A stretch of DNA of 64,000 bases. It comes from Portulaca oleracea (Eukaryota; Streptophyta; Magnoliopsida; Caryophyllales; Portulacaceae). Position 1 is the first letter of the stretch; each line of letters begins with the position of its first letter. Under the pieces are notes generated by a model. That model saw nothing but the letters and a program-made list of their open reading frames with translations, had not been told where the DNA came from and did no database searches. The position numbers and the translations under genes were made by a program. Shown piece by piece: positions 1-11,989 of this stretch. The stretch is from assembly GCA_029582165.1 (NCBI GenBank), contig CM055870.1, positions 5,079,832 through 5,143,831 on the forward strand. The letters run 5' to 3'.

Positions 1-1344
1 GTGTCTCGTTAAAAGCACTGTGAAAGAAAGGTAGAGTATCTCTTGAAGCATTCCTCTAAAGGAGGAGGGGAGAGACGTGAACAGATTGATTCATTAGGAG
101 ACTGGAAAAGAATAGGAAAGAGTTGCTCAAGGCGATGGGGAATGTGTTCTTATGTGTCTCCCTCAGTTGGATTGTAGAAAAAACTAAGTGGCGTGAAATA
201 TGGTTGATGACTCCAAATTTGGAGACTTGATTGTGTGGAAATGTGGTATGTCTGGACAAATTCCAGAGCAAGTCTATGGCTGCATTAGCAGACTTGTATA
301 TATCAATACCCCACTATTATGTGTCATCGTGGTGTCTTCTTCAATGAGCCGGCTTTATTCGACCCCGTTCTTTTCTGTGATGAATAAAATGTGATAATGG
401 TATGATATGGTAAAAATATGAATAGTAATATGACGTTGTTCGGTGTGTATATAGTAAGTTTACTTTCATGTAATATAGGAGAGTAACTTCCATTGGAGAG
501 TTTATTTCCAACACTATTCTCCACGGTAAATGACCAATTACGCTCATAGTTGTGAGAGTTAATCATAATTTCATACATAAGTGTATTATACTAAAAGCCA
601 TAGAGTTCTTAGAAAAAGGAGGAAAAATAACAAGAAAATGGAAAAAGAAAAGAAAATACAAACACACATAGAAACATCATAAGAAACAAAGTAAATAGCC
701 CTTGGCATCATCCCTTGATATTTGAACTTGATTAGGGACCCATTTCTCCAAAGCTCTCATTTTCAATTTCAATTTGTATTATCTGTCTAATTTGCAATGA
801 CATACAGTATAATTTGAGCTTAATTTCATCTTTACCAGTATAATTTGCAATGACATACAGTTATATACATATTCATACAGCATGGGACTCATCTATGTTT
901 AAAAGCAAAATGGAAATGGGATTAATGAAAGAAAATCATAATGTTAAAAAGCAAGACAACATTTTAAATTATGAGGTGACATTAAAGAATGGGAGAGTGA
1001 GGATTCCAGATGGAAGAAACCAGGTTCTTTGTACAACATTGGGAATAATAGGAACAAATTGAACAGCTCAAACAAATGGAACAAATTAAAGTTGACCCCA
1101 TTTCCCCCCATGCATATATGCATACATATTCACACAAATTAATCACGTACCATAGAGAGAGAAAAACAGAGAGAAGGCACTGCTGCTATGCACGTTGGGT
1201 GTTTCCAACACCACACACTTCGATTATTGATAGACCTTTTTCCATATGCTTGCTCCACTTTCACATGCCTGCCCACCACCGTAGGTCCGTAACACTAGAA
1301 ATATCCCCTGTGTCACCTGACCTCACCTGACCCACCAGTTCCAT
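1..1344. other. AT-rich intergenic DNA, no gene seen
   Basis: No convincing coding region on either strand. The short open frames here lack family features and have the base composition of random AT-rich DNA. The only internal structure noticed is a short direct repeat (788-808 and 841-861) carrying the core TTTGCAATGACATACAG. Confidence 0.5.
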
Positions 1345-1612
1345 TGTTAGAGTATAAAATCATCATTTGACATTAAATTATCATTTTAAGTTTTTTGTTG
1401 AGATGGTTCCAAATGATATAAGAGTTAGATTGAACAAGAGCTTTCAGGTTCGAATCTCAGCGTCTCCCATATGTATTTGTACAAAGTAAAGAGAGTCTTT
1501 TGCATCATACACGCTTCAAGCCCAAAGGGCACTCACTTGAGAGGTGTGCTAGAGTATAAAATCATCCTTGATCATTCAACTATCAACTTAATATTTTGGT
1601 TGAGATTGTTCC
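1345..1612. repeat. Dispersed-repeat fragment with a pair of direct repeats and a tRNA-like box B
   Basis: Two related blocks of about 65 bp (1345-1411 and 1547-1612) share GAGTATAAAATCATC near the start and GTTGAGAT..GTTCCA near the end. They bracket a stretch containing GGTTCGAATCTC at 1447, which resembles the box B of tRNA-derived promoters. This suggests a SINE-like or miniature-LTR repeat. It lies about 75 bp beyond the HMGR stop codon and could supply 3' end sequence to that gene. Family assignment is an inference. Confidence 0.45.
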
Positions 1613-1687
1613 ACAACCAACACAAAAACTTACCCTTACTTGCAAATATTTCTCCTTGCTAGGCACCTGTTGGAGCAGCTCCCTTTT

Positions 1688-4600
1688 TCATTCGGAGGAA
1701 GCCTTGGAAACATCCCTGCATGATCGGTTGTACTTCATGTGGCTCTTTACCAGCTGCCCCGCTGCAATGGCCGACATTAGGGACAGCTCCCCGGCTAGAA
1801 CTGAACCGGCCACTATGGTCGCTAGCAGCCTCGAGTTTGAGCCTGGTGATCCTTTACTCGCGCCTTTCACCCCTAGCAGGTTCAGGCATGCTGCTTGAGA
1901 TGCAAGCTGAGTCCCCCCTCCTACTGTGCCAACCTACAACATTAACCGACATCACTTATTTTTACAAGGTAATCGGTCCAACGCACTGGGTCTGTATCGC
2001 AGAGCAACCCAGTGGATTTTTATTGTACAAGGTGGCTCTACACTGGACAACAACAAACAAATCCCACGATGTTCCCGCTTTAATAAGCAATCTTCTGTTC
2101 ACTAAAATGTACGGTGAGAAAAAAATCAAAGACCAATAAACACTTGGAGGAAAAGAATGTTCCACTCAAACGTGGGACCCAAGTGGAGATAGCATAAGGT
2201 GAGGTACTTGTCATCCAGCAAATATATATTTGACAGGTGCATGTCACTTGCATTTCAATATGAAATGATAAAGGACAATACATCTTCAACCACAAAATAT
2301 ATGGCACGTGATAGTAAAGGAAGGGAAACTGTATTCTTTCTTTCACCTTCCCTATTCACCGACTGGTATCCGCCTTGTCTCTATCTATTCTATTTGCTCA
2401 CAAAGCAATCACGGGTAATGCCTGTGCGCACTAATATTACATTATAACCTGCCAATTCAACTAAAACGTGTGATGCCCCGCTGCGAGACTAAGCCACCAC
2501 AAAAACACCATAGCAAGCTACCAAATGCCACAGACTAACATGTCAAAAGGACTTACATCAAAAGACAGATGCCAGGTAGCAAAGCAAGGACAATAATTAC
2601 ACAAAATACAAGGACAAGAAGCTCACTAACAGGCCCCGTTCTCATGCGGTTGGTTGGTTGCGGTTCCACATCACACCATAACTTTCCATATTTCACCACA
2701 ACTTTCCATATTCCACCACAACCCACCACAACCTACTACAATCTACCACTTCAATAAAAAAATAAAAAAAAATTAAACCTCATTTTTTCCAATAAAAAAT
2801 ACCACAATCCACCTTCACATTCTATCACAACTTTCCCTAATTCACCACAATTTTCAAATTTCCACCACACTGCACTGCAACCAACCATATAAAAGAACGG
2901 GGCTAAACAAAACAGATGGCATAAGTTGTAGTCAATCAATAGGGAAAGTTGGAGGAGTTACCTCAATGGATGGCATAGACACAGATATGTGAAGGTCTTT
3001 GCCATCATTAATGGCTTCCATCATGGTGATGCAGTGGGAGCTCTCCACATTTTGAGCAGGATCCTGCCCAGTAGCTATAAAAATTGCTGAGACTATGTTG
3101 CTGGCATGGGCATTAAAACCGCCCAGAGCCCCAGCCACAGCAGACCCGGCTAGATTCTTAAGCATATTGAGCTCTACGAGAGCGGCCACGTTGGTTTTCA
3201 ACACCTTCTTGACAATGTCTTCCTTGATTACGGCCTCGCAAACGACAGATTTCCCACGCCCCTCGATCCAGTTTACTGCTGCAGGTTTCTTGTCCGAGCA
3301 GAAGTTTCCTAAACAATTGTGACAGACGTTTCAATTGAGCCAAGAGGAATGCAGTTTTTTTTCTACGTAAAATCCCCAACTAATTTAATTCATAACTGTA
3401 CGTAAACTTAGTCAAGGAACTAACAACAGCCATAAAGCAGGCTATGCCATGGGATATGAATATATGATACAAGCGATATAAGAAGTAAACTAAGCATATT
3501 CTTTCGCTTCACAATTCATGCATGATTCTTACATCCTTTTTCTGCATTTTTCCTTTTTCAGTGAAGCATTCATATTGAACTTCTTTCATTGTCAAAAGTC
3601 TGTCTAAAGATAATGAAATTCATGTGAGCAAGTACCAAGTATTAACTGATCAATTTCCTAATTAGTAGTATGTACTTTGCAAAATAGAATCATAAATGAA
3701 GTCCAAATTAGATAGTCCTGAAGATCGAACACATGGAACAACCCACTTGTAGGTAGGTCTGGTATTGTAGGCCTATGTAAATTCCTCATTACATGGAAGT
3801 AATTAGAGCTGGCAAAATTTTGTCCGACCTGGAAAAACCGGGTCTGGACGTATATTTTTCGTCTTAATTTTGATACTCACCGAATTGACCGAATATGTGG
3901 ACATAAATTTTCTTTTTTTGCTATTGCCCGAACCGGAATTTAGTTTCGTCTGAATTATCCGCCCGAATTAAAACCGGGTCCGGACATATATTTTTCGTCT
4001 CAATTTTCACGTTGTCCGAATTTGTCCGAATTATCCGCCCGAATTAAAACCGTGTCCGGACATATATTTTTCGTCTCAATTTTCACGTTGTCCGAATTTA
4101 TCCGGCCCAAATTTACCCCGAACCCGAATCTTTGGCAGCGCCAAAAGTAACTAATGATAATACAATGCATGCCCGCTACCACTACCCTCTCTAGAACAAG
4201 AATAATGGTATAACAATGCTCTTTGAATGGCGAAGAAAAGGGAAAAGACAAGGTAGGAATTTAAAACAGAAAGAAGGGGTCTTTGTCAATACTTTGAGAA
4301 GAGCATTTGGAGCATTAAAAGAAGCAAAGAGAGTAGTTAGATTAATGTGGTCCCATATATGTTAATTAGCTCAGCAAGTGCTTGGTAGTGGTTTTTTAAA
4401 CTTGCATTATAAATTTTATAATCAAATAACTAATCCAGAAGCAACCATATCTTGCAAAAAGCACAGTATCGATCTCACAGATGCTGGGAATCAAAACCCA
4501 CAAAAATCATTTGCAGAAGCAGGTAATGGGACACTTTAATTTATTGAGATACGTCAAAATCAATCTGGAATAAGTGACACGGATGACTAATACACAACTA

Positions 4601-6195
4601 ATTCAAAATTTGGGGCAATTATAACATATAATGGCATGCCAATAACTTACACAAATAATGGCATGAAAGCTACTACGGATGCTAGTGGCAATTATAATAG
4701 CAAAGCCAACCAATGTGTAGAATAGGTAAGAACACTAATTAACTAAAAGATTTATTTGAACAGAGATTATTAGTTATAGTATGACTAATGGGCTATATAT
4801 TTTTGCAATTTTTATTTCATGAACATGTGACTTACTAATTTTATGAGTATGCTCATAATATCCATAAGCTGACTTCATAAAATCATACACTGGAAGCATA
4901 ATTCCAGTTATGCTATATCTGCATCTCTATGACTAACACTAGAGTTTGTTGTTGTCCTCATTGGTTACAGTAAACAAAAATGTTTAAAAGCATTAGCTTG
5001 AATAGAAGGATAACTGACCAGAGATGCCAATGACATCCATGTCTGGAAAATCATTCTGAAGGAAATCAAGGACATTCTGGACACCTTTAGACACCATGTT
5101 CATCCCCATGGCATCCCCTGTTGTGCAGCTAAACCTTATATACAGATTCTTCCCTGCAATCGAGCATTGTATCCCCTGCAGCCTGGCAAATCTGCTCGAT
5201 CTGCACAAAAACAATAACCGAATTACAATCAAAGACCAACGAACAAGAAATCCGCTCATTTAATTTAATTTAATCCAATTCAATTCAGCGATTGAGACTA
5301 GTAGCACGTACTTGTTGAAGACGATGGATAGGGTTTCGAAATTGAGGGGATCTTCTAGGAAGAACTTCAGCTCAGAGGCTCTCTTCGCAGACGGAAACCT
5401 AACCACCGGAGCCCTGGTCATGGCGTCCTTCAAAACATAGCTTGTGGCTCCGCCGGAGGCGTAGATAGCCTTACAACCTCGATTCGTGCTCGCGACGAGG
5501 CATCCCTCGGTGGTCGCCATCGGAACTGTGTACTCGTATCCATCGAGCAGCAGAGGTCCGGCGACTCCTACCGGAATCTGGACGTATCCGACCGGCATCT
5601 CGCAGCATTGCCCTAGAATCGACTCGTAGTCGAACCCTTCCAACGGCATCCCCTCCAACGACTTCCCGGTGATCCTCTCCACCGCCTCCCGCCTCACCGC
5701 CGACGCTCTCCGGCAGTCTCCTAGCCGCGACTCGAGCGAGTACGACGGCAGAGTTCCGTCCACCACCGCCATCACCGCCGCCTCGTCGGAATCCGAGGAC
5801 AGAGACGGCTGAACCTCACGGAACCGACTCCGGCATCCGTCGTCTTCGTCGGAGGACGCGGCGGAGGATGCGGCGGCGGAGGCGGTGGCGCGGTTGTCGG
5901 ACTGGACGAAATCGATGCCGAAGAAGCCGAGGAGGTAGATGAGGGAGGCGATGAGGGAGACAATGGCGGAGAGCTCGGAGAAGGTGACGACATGGAGGGG
6001 GATGTTGTTGCGGATCTTGTCGCGCCACCGGTGGAGGAGGTAGTACGCGACGGAGAAGAAGAGAGTGAAGAAGACGGTGTTCGTAAGGTACAGAGGAAGA
6101 GGTAGAGCGTCGGAGGCCTTCGGAAGGCCGTCGTCTGCGGCGGCGGAGGCGGTGGCGGATTTGCCGGACTTAGGAGGTCGGCGGCGGACGTCCAT
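1688..6195 (-). CDS. HMGR: 3-hydroxy-3-methylglutaryl-CoA reductase, four exons
   Basis: Reduces HMG-CoA to mevalonate with NADPH, the committed step of cytosolic isoprenoid and sterol synthesis; it is an ER membrane protein. Coding exons are 6195-5312, 5200-5019, 3308-2962 and 1933-1688, giving 552 residues, normal for plants. All introns are GT-AG and the phases join exactly. The N-terminus has an arginine cluster (MDVRRRPP), then two membrane segments (about 33-55 and 72-96) and an acidic linker. The catalytic domain shows Glu230 (TTEGCLVAS), the SDKK lysines (362-363), Asp438 (ATGQDPAQN) and His536 ([11 protein letters not shown]). NADPH motifs are DAMGMNMV (324-331) and GTVGGGT. Ser542 in the C-terminal NRSCRD is the position that SnRK1 kinases phosphorylate in relatives. 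Introns 2 and 3 contain dispersed repeats. The start is the first ATG of an open frame that matches the family N-terminus. Identity is near certain. Confidence 0.97.
2632..2903. mobile_element. Tourist-like MITE in HMGR intron 3
   Basis: The ends are inverted: GGCCCCGTTCTCATGCGG on the left and, read from the other side, GCCCCGTTCTTTTATATGG. The interior is made of ACCACAA and TTTCC motifs and has no coding capacity. It belongs to the family found at 9749-9994, 13870-14139 and 56922-57164. The target duplication is not clean in this copy. It lies wholly within the last HMGR intron. Confidence 0.65.
3805..4142. repeat. Dispersed 'TCCGACC/TCCGAATT' repeat in HMGR intron 2, with a 76-bp tandem duplication
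   Basis: Begins near AGAGCTGGCAAAATTTTGTC and consists of recurring TTGTCCGAATT and CCGAATTAAAACCG motifs. Two units of 76 bp follow each other: the block starting GCCCGAATTAAAACCG recurs at 3961 and 4037. Related sequence occurs at 14667-14925, 21925-22140 and 31285-31475. It has no coding capacity and the element class is unknown. Confidence 0.5.
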
Positions 6196-6350
6196 GGCGG
6201 AGGCGGTGGAAATGTGTGTCGGAAAATGAGAGGGGGAGGCAGTTGGAGGGAGATCACACGGACAGCATTGTAGAGAGAGAAGGAAGAGAGGGAGAATAGG
6301 AGTTCAGTTGGTGTTGGTGAGGGTGAGGGTGGGATTTCAATTTGAAGGGC
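6196..6350 (-). promoter_or_regulatory. Presumed HMGR 5' leader
   Basis: Upstream of the HMGR ATG, the minus strand reads as a pyrimidine-rich leader (runs of CTCTCC and CCTCACCC), the usual look of a plant 5' UTR. No clear TATA box could be fixed. The start of transcription is not visible from sequence. Confidence 0.35.
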
Positions 6351-6359
6351 GGGCAACAA

Positions 6360-7193
6360 GGAACGTGAATTTGTGCGTTTTTCCGTTTTTTTGTTTTTCT
6401 AGTTTTTCTGGTTTTTTCGACTTTTTTTTCTAATGTTTTTGGTTTTTCGGCCTAACTTTGACTAAAGTGTCATTTGATTTAACTACACACAATACAACTC
6501 ATATTTACCTTTATTTAACCCCACTTGGAAAGGTAAATTTTTTTTTCTTTTAGATACTCATAACATAATATTTTGTTTGAAATTATGTATAATATGAAAT
6601 GATAAAAAATAGTTATAAAAATAGATTTAAAAAAAGAATGAAGGAGGTATCATTTAATTAAGATTTGAAGTCTAATTTAAAATAAAATAAATGTATAGTC
6701 CAATTATTCAAATCCTATATTAAATAAAGACTATGAAGAGAAAAATAAAAGCAATGCATAATTATCATTAATCAAATAAAGAGAGCTAGAAACGGCTGCG
6801 GCCGGAAGCTCCCAATATTTTTTATCAAGGTCATGTTCTTTAAAAGTATAGGATAAAGTTAGATAGGGTAAAACCAATCTAATCTATCAATCTACTATCA
6901 ATCTAAAAAACAGGACTTAAGTACAATAATATATATCTTAATGTTTATTAAGAATTTTGAATTGTTAATAATATGTGCAGTGTTTTCATAATTTAAAATA
7001 TAAACTCTTTAGTCATTAGTATGTTAATGAATATAAATGATATCCTAATTCTACCAATCATAATATAAAATACACATTTTACCCGTAAATTTGTATAAAT
7101 AAAAAATGATAATTTTTATATAATTTATGCGGTGTAACAACACACAAGCTAGTTAGTAAAATATATAATGTGTTAACCATTCAAATTAACGTA
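6360..7193. other. AT-rich intergenic DNA upstream of HMGR
   Basis: Long T and A tracts and no open frame of note. It presumably holds the distal HMGR promoter, but I recognise no specific element. Confidence 0.4.
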
Positions 7194-7203
7194 CATAAAT
7201 ATA

Positions 7204-7578
7204 GAGTAAATTACATTTACCCTACCTGACATTTGTGATAATAATTTTTGCACACCCGACATTTGTGAAATCATTTTCATCTTACCTGGCATTAAGTGAA
7301 AGTGATTTTTAGTGGCAAAATCTGGTCACTTCTCATCAGAAATAAAACGATGAAAGGGTCATTTAAGTCTTTTCCTTCTCAATATTAATGGACCACATGA
7401 TACATTCACATACGTATAGAAAGACTATCAGATTTCATTTCATTTAGGTGAAGTGACAAAATTTTGCCACTAAAAATTACTCTCACCTAATGTCAGGTAA
7501 GATGAAAATTATTTCACAAATGTCGGATGTACAAAAATTATTACCACAAATGACAGGTAGAGTAAATGTAATTTACTT
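7204..7578. mobile_element. Long-TIR MITE (Mutator-like) with 10-bp target duplication
   Basis: The two arms (about 7204-7335 and 7440-7578) are near-perfect reverse complements. The termini read AGTAAATTACATTTAC followed by C/T and CTACCTG. The element is flanked on both sides by CATAAATATA (7194-7203 and 7579-7588). A 9-10-bp duplication with long TIRs fits Mutator-type non-autonomous elements. It contains no gene. Confidence 0.75.
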
Positions 7579-7654
7579 CATAAATATATAATAATTTATA
7601 TGTAATTCAAGATAGTTAATAACCTTCTTGATTTAACAATTCAAGACTCTACTT

Positions 7655-7732
7655 TTCTTAACCTATCACAATTTTTATCACAATTCACCATATTTTTTAA
7701 AATTTCAACCAACCGCACCGCATAAAAGAATA
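7655..7732. mobile_element. Partial Tourist-like MITE (one end only)
   Basis: Only the end resembling CAACCGCACCGCATAAAAGAA is present, preceded by ATCACAATT and TCACCATA motifs like those inside the full copies elsewhere in the window. The opposite end is missing. Confidence 0.4.
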
Positions 7733-8105
7733 AAGACTTACTTTTATTAGTATGAAAATAAGGCACAGATTAATCTTTTGCATTTGTGCAGAGCTGCTTC
7801 GAGTAGTCCTTGTATGACAATAATTGTAGAAAAATAATAATAATTGAGGCGAGTGACACCATTAGTCAGTGTGATCGCAAGAGCTTAGTAAATGTGGATG
7901 ACTCAATTGGAAGTGAGGTGGTGATTTGTCAGGTGATAATTGAAGGACCACGAAAGAAAAAGTAGTGGGGTTTGTAGGGAAGCATGGTTTTGTCATGTTC
8001 CTGTATGTGCTTCTTCAACATTCCAGACCTTCCTAAACCCAATTTAATCATGCTTAATCTCCGCGATTATTACTTCTTAAACATTTTAAACACATCGATG
8101 TAAAC

Positions 8106-8452
8106 TATGGGTGTGTTTAGTGTAAAGGAAAATTATTTTCTTGGAAAATGGTTTTCCTTGTAAAAGGATTTTCTTATAAAATGAATTTTCATTTGATATT
8201 TTTCCGTGTTTGGTACACGGGAAAACAATTTTCACCTGTTTGAAAATAAAGAGACAGAGATTAAAATGCATGTGTGTGATAGAGCGGTGGATAAGGAGAG
8301 AGAGAGAATGATTTTTATTAGGTTGGAGTCAATAAAATAATTTACCAAGGGGTGGGGAAAATCATTTTCTTAAAAAATGGTTTTCTCCATTTTCCATTCA
8401 CCAAACACTAAAAAATGGAAAAATTATTTTCCAAGAAATGATTTTCATCCCA
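8106..8452. repeat. Inverted-repeat element rich in GGAAAATNATTTTC
   Basis: The left part has GTGTGTTTAGTGTAAAGG and repeated GGAAAA/TTTTCC blocks. The right part carries the complementary pattern with CCAAACACTAAAAAATGG and ends ATTTTCATCCC. The symmetrical ends and lack of coding sequence suggest an hAT-like or unclassified MITE. The boundaries are approximate. Confidence 0.5.
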
Positions 8453-8722
8453 TAACATGTGATTTTCCCATTTTTTAACTGCAAGTCGCCAATCAACGTA
8501 CGTATACAAGTTATACTACCTGCTTCAGCCAACCTTACCCCCCAATTAGATAGCCTTCCGTCAAATTAGCATGTTTTAATTTGCTTCCAAAATCTTGGTT
8601 GAGTGTGCTAATTTTTTTGAAATCAAACGGTTGAGTGTGCTAATTGTCATTAACCATCATATCATATTTTTTGGTTTCAAACTCAAGTTGTTGGATGATA
8701 ATTAAATGCCGTATTTGCTTTG

Positions 8723-8833
8723 GTAAAAGTAAAACCGAGGAATGTGTGGTATGATCTTCCGTAGAAATTACTACGAATATTTTTCTTAGAACATATACAA
8801 TGTAAAAGTAAAACCGAGGAATGTGTGGTATGA
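8723..8833. repeat. Pair of 32-bp direct repeats
   Basis: The same 32 bases, with the core AAAACCGAGGAATGTGTGG, occur at 8723-8754 and 8802-8833, 79 bp apart start to start. This is a simple local duplication with no gene in it. Confidence 0.7.
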
Positions 8834-8859
8834 AACTCTATTAGTAGAATTTATATTTT

Positions 8860-8925
8860 CTCTATCCTAGTTGTCACCTTCTCCCCTACTTTTTTTTTTC
8901 TCATTCTTTTGAGTTCTAGAACTCT
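8860..8925. repeat. Half copy of the CTCTCTCCTAG MITE family
   Basis: CTCTATCCTAGTTGTCACC followed by a T-rich stretch and the palindrome GAGTTCTAGAACTC matches the left part of the small MITE that hosts the Mutator-like element at 36.4-41.6 kb. No matching right end is seen. Confidence 0.5.
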
Positions 8926-9298
8926 AAAAATTTCATTGGTGGAATTTCGCATTGCATATGTTCTTAAAGAAGTGTTTGGTTGAGGGACTTTTTTTTGTAA
9001 AATTTTTCAACTTTTCCAAGTTTATCAAATTAAAGTTTCCTATGTTTGGATGCAAAATAAGCATAGTAAAGTTCTATAGTGGGTTCCAACTTCCAATATT
9101 TTCTCATGTTAAATGAGAAAATGTTCCCGTGGGAAGGGTTGGGAAAGTTTGTTTCCCATGGGAAAGAAAAAAACATTTTAATCAAACTTTCCAAAATACC
9201 CCTAAAACCATTTCATAAATAAATAAATAAATAAGAGTAATTTAGATAATTTTAAATAAATTTTCCAACAAACTTCCATATGATTTTAAATGTAAACC

Positions 9299-9564
9299 TG
9301 TAACGCTCGGCCCCTTCCTGGGCCGCGGACATTACCGATAACCGCTTCAAGGATCGCTGACTGGCCCCACAAATCACCACGAGTCTTTCCTGCCTGGGAA
9401 AACTTCCCAGAAGATCACCCATCCTTTGACTACTCCCAGCCAAGCACGTTTAACTGAGGAATTCCCAACGGATGAACTACCATAAAAGAAAGTGCACCTT
9501 GGTGATATAAGTAGTCATTTTAATCCTTTTAAGTCACACTTAACCATATACCTAGGGTTTTACA
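9299..9564 (-). mobile_element. Cassandra-type TRIM LTR carrying a 5S rRNA-like segment
   Basis: On the minus strand the element runs from TGTAAAACCC to GAGCGTTACA, the TG...CA pattern of an LTR. Within it, 9466-9378 (minus) resembles plant 5S rRNA: TTAAACGTGCTTGG, GGATGGGTGATC and CTGGGAAG occur in the right order and spacing. Cassandra elements are the known retrotransposons whose LTRs contain 5S-derived sequence with a pol III promoter. Only one LTR is seen, so this is a solo LTR or remnant. I find no clear target duplication, so the ends are provisional. Confidence 0.75.
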
Positions 9565-9748
9565 GTCTGTATATAGATACCTCTAATACAAAGACTTATA
9601 TCCGCTACCGGTTGTCGTATCAAGTTTTCAAAAATGTAAGAGGCCAGGATGCAGCAGGCAAAGGCAATGCTTTGTGGTTGTTTGGAAGTCAACAAGTTAA
9701 GGTTATATGATTTGAGAAGTAAAATGTATGCTAAACACATGACAGGAA

Positions 9749-9994
9749 GGCCATGTTCTTTTATGCGGTATTTTGCGGAATGGTCTGGTGAGGTGTGGTG
9801 GAATTGTGGTGGATATAGTGGAATTGTGGTGGGTTATTGGTATGTGGGGTAGGTGAGGAGAGACGATGTAAAAAATAGAGGAGAAAAGTGAGGAGAGAGA
9901 AAAGTAATGATTTGCGGTAAAATGTGGCGGGTTGTGTCAGATGCAGTAGGCTGTAACACCGCAGTTTGCCAACCGCAAAAAAAGAACAGGGGCC
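9749..9994. mobile_element. Tourist-like MITE
   Basis: The ends are GGCCATGTTCTTTTATGCGG and, inverted, GGCCCCTGTTCTTTTTTTGC. The interior is built of GTGGTGG and ATTGTGG repeats. Same family as 2632-2903, in the opposite orientation. Small frames read through it on both strands are not genes. Confidence 0.65.
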
Positions 9995-9997
9995 TAA

Positions 9998-11311
9998 ATA
10001 TAAATTCACACGTATATTATGCAATGAAAGTAATTAGTAAGTTTATGATATAGTAAATAAATGTCACATTTTAATCTTAATTTTAAAAATATTTTGACCG
10101 TGGCCTAGGACATTTCCATGAGTATCAATCTTTCATAATTGGTATATGATTCCTTCATATCCATTGATTTTGTTTTCTTTTTTGTCATTTACATCTCTGT
10201 ATTATTTTTCCTATTTATTTAGCTAAATAAACACTGTTTCCAGTATTAATGAGTATAAATCTTTCATAATTGAAGTAATTGGATACAAATTGATGTGATG
10301 CATGCAGTTGGGCTTGATTAGCGGGCGTCTTGTTTGGGTTTTGATGTCTCTTACTCTGAGCCTGTTCCACCCAATTAGCTACGGTTACCCCTGAGATGGC
10401 CCAATTAAGATAAGCTTGCCAACCTTGATAATAATAATAACTAGTTTTGCCTATGCATTGCAATTTGAAAAAACAAAATCGATAATTGGAAGTTATTAAA
10501 GGGTAAAACAAAATCGATAATTGCATTAAAGATGCTACAAGTGATCCATAAAACAGTAAAATGATAAAAACGGTGAGACAAAACCACAACAACTAAAGGA
10601 TATAGTCATGAAATCAAAAAAAAAATACAGAATACTAAACACTAGCATCGAACCCGCACTAAAAAAAGAAACAAAGCAGTGGACTTCGCTTTTCTTGACT
10701 GATATATAACCTTCAAACCACTTATCTTTCTTACTCTGACTCTTTCTTTAAGAAATAATAATAATTTCCAAAAAAAAAGTGCTAGCAATAATAATATTAG
10801 TATACCAAACAAACTCTACTATAAGCATATTGATGGAATGTGTCCCCTTTCCTCCCTTAATATTTTTCATGCCTTCCCATAAGATATGAGAACCTCGCTA
10901 GGAAAGCTTACCCGAGTTTTTTTTTTAAAAAAAAGACAGAAAATTCTATCCTTTTTCATAAAGTACATAAAGTATAACATAACGTATCAAATTAAATAGG
11001 TGTTTATCTAATTAGTAACCACTCTCATTATTCAAACTTCTTACTACACTTTAATTCCTAATGGAAGTAAAAATATTTTTCGTGAGTAAAAAATATAATT
11101 TGATAGATTATGCTTGTCATAGATAATTTATCCCTTGTCCCAACATATATAATGTATAAATGGTAAACGTATTAGGGATTGAATTAAAGAAAAGGAGGAC
11201 CCTTGTAAGTTGTAATGGATCTTCTACCGACTACCTAAACTGAAAATATTTGTTGATTAGAGCACAAATATATTACTATACACTTAGCCCCTCCCACTTG
11301 CCACTCTACCA

Positions 11312-11354
<43 letters not shown>

Positions 11355-11984
11355 GGTTTTGTTTTGTTAGCTCAGTTTAGGGAGAAGAAATTGTTTTTTA
11401 AAGAGTTTTTGGATTTAAATAATCTAAATTTTGGGTCATGAAAGTCTCAATAATCTTAACTTTGAAAATACCATATGGAATAATCTATATTTCAAGACTC
11501 TTGAGTTACTGTAACATATATATATATAATTTTTCGATTTGAATAATCCAAACTTTGCCAAGTTTTGTTAGAAAAATTCGGCGACATACTATTTAAAACT
11601 AAAACTTTTGAAGTTTAGATATTTTTCATGGAGATTTTCAAGATGGAAATTTCATATATTCAAATCCAAAAACCTATTTAGAAATTCAAGAAAGATTTTC
11701 TAAAAGGCTAAAGGTAAGTAGCTATCATCTACAGGTTAAGGGCAGTTGAAAACAATGGTTTAAGGACAACCTCCATCATATTCATATATCTAATGCCATT
11801 GGTTGTCTCTCTCTGGTTTGCCATATCTAATGATCACAACTACAAAGGGGTTGATGTTAATTAGCATGTGGGCCAAACAGCATCAGTGTCTTTCATTAGC
11901 TTCTGCTTGCTAGTATAATGTATGGTCTTCCTTCTATGTGTAATCATTTGATTAAGCCCCCATATTGAGATTCATTCATGAATA
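9998..11984. other. AT-rich intergenic DNA with a long (AAT)n microsatellite
   Basis: No gene recognised. An AAT microsatellite of about 14 units runs from about 11311 to 11353. The rest is low-complexity AT-rich sequence. Confidence 0.5.
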
Positions 11985-11989
11985 AGATG

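Noticed and set aside
1435..1500. Possible tRNA gene because of GGTTCGAATCTC
   Set aside because: Only the box-B-like word fits; no cloverleaf or proper A box with correct spacing could be built. Better explained as SINE-like or LTR repeat.
5772..6359. 195-codon proline/serine-rich frame overlapping HMGR exon 1
   Set aside because: Same strand, other frame of HMGR exon 1 and its leader; low complexity caused by CCG/TCC repeats in the HMGR coding sequence.
9380..9470. Functional 5S rRNA gene
   Set aside because: The similarity is partial and diverged, lacks the 5' third of 5S rRNA and lies inside an LTR-like unit, so a Cassandra-type element is the better explanation.
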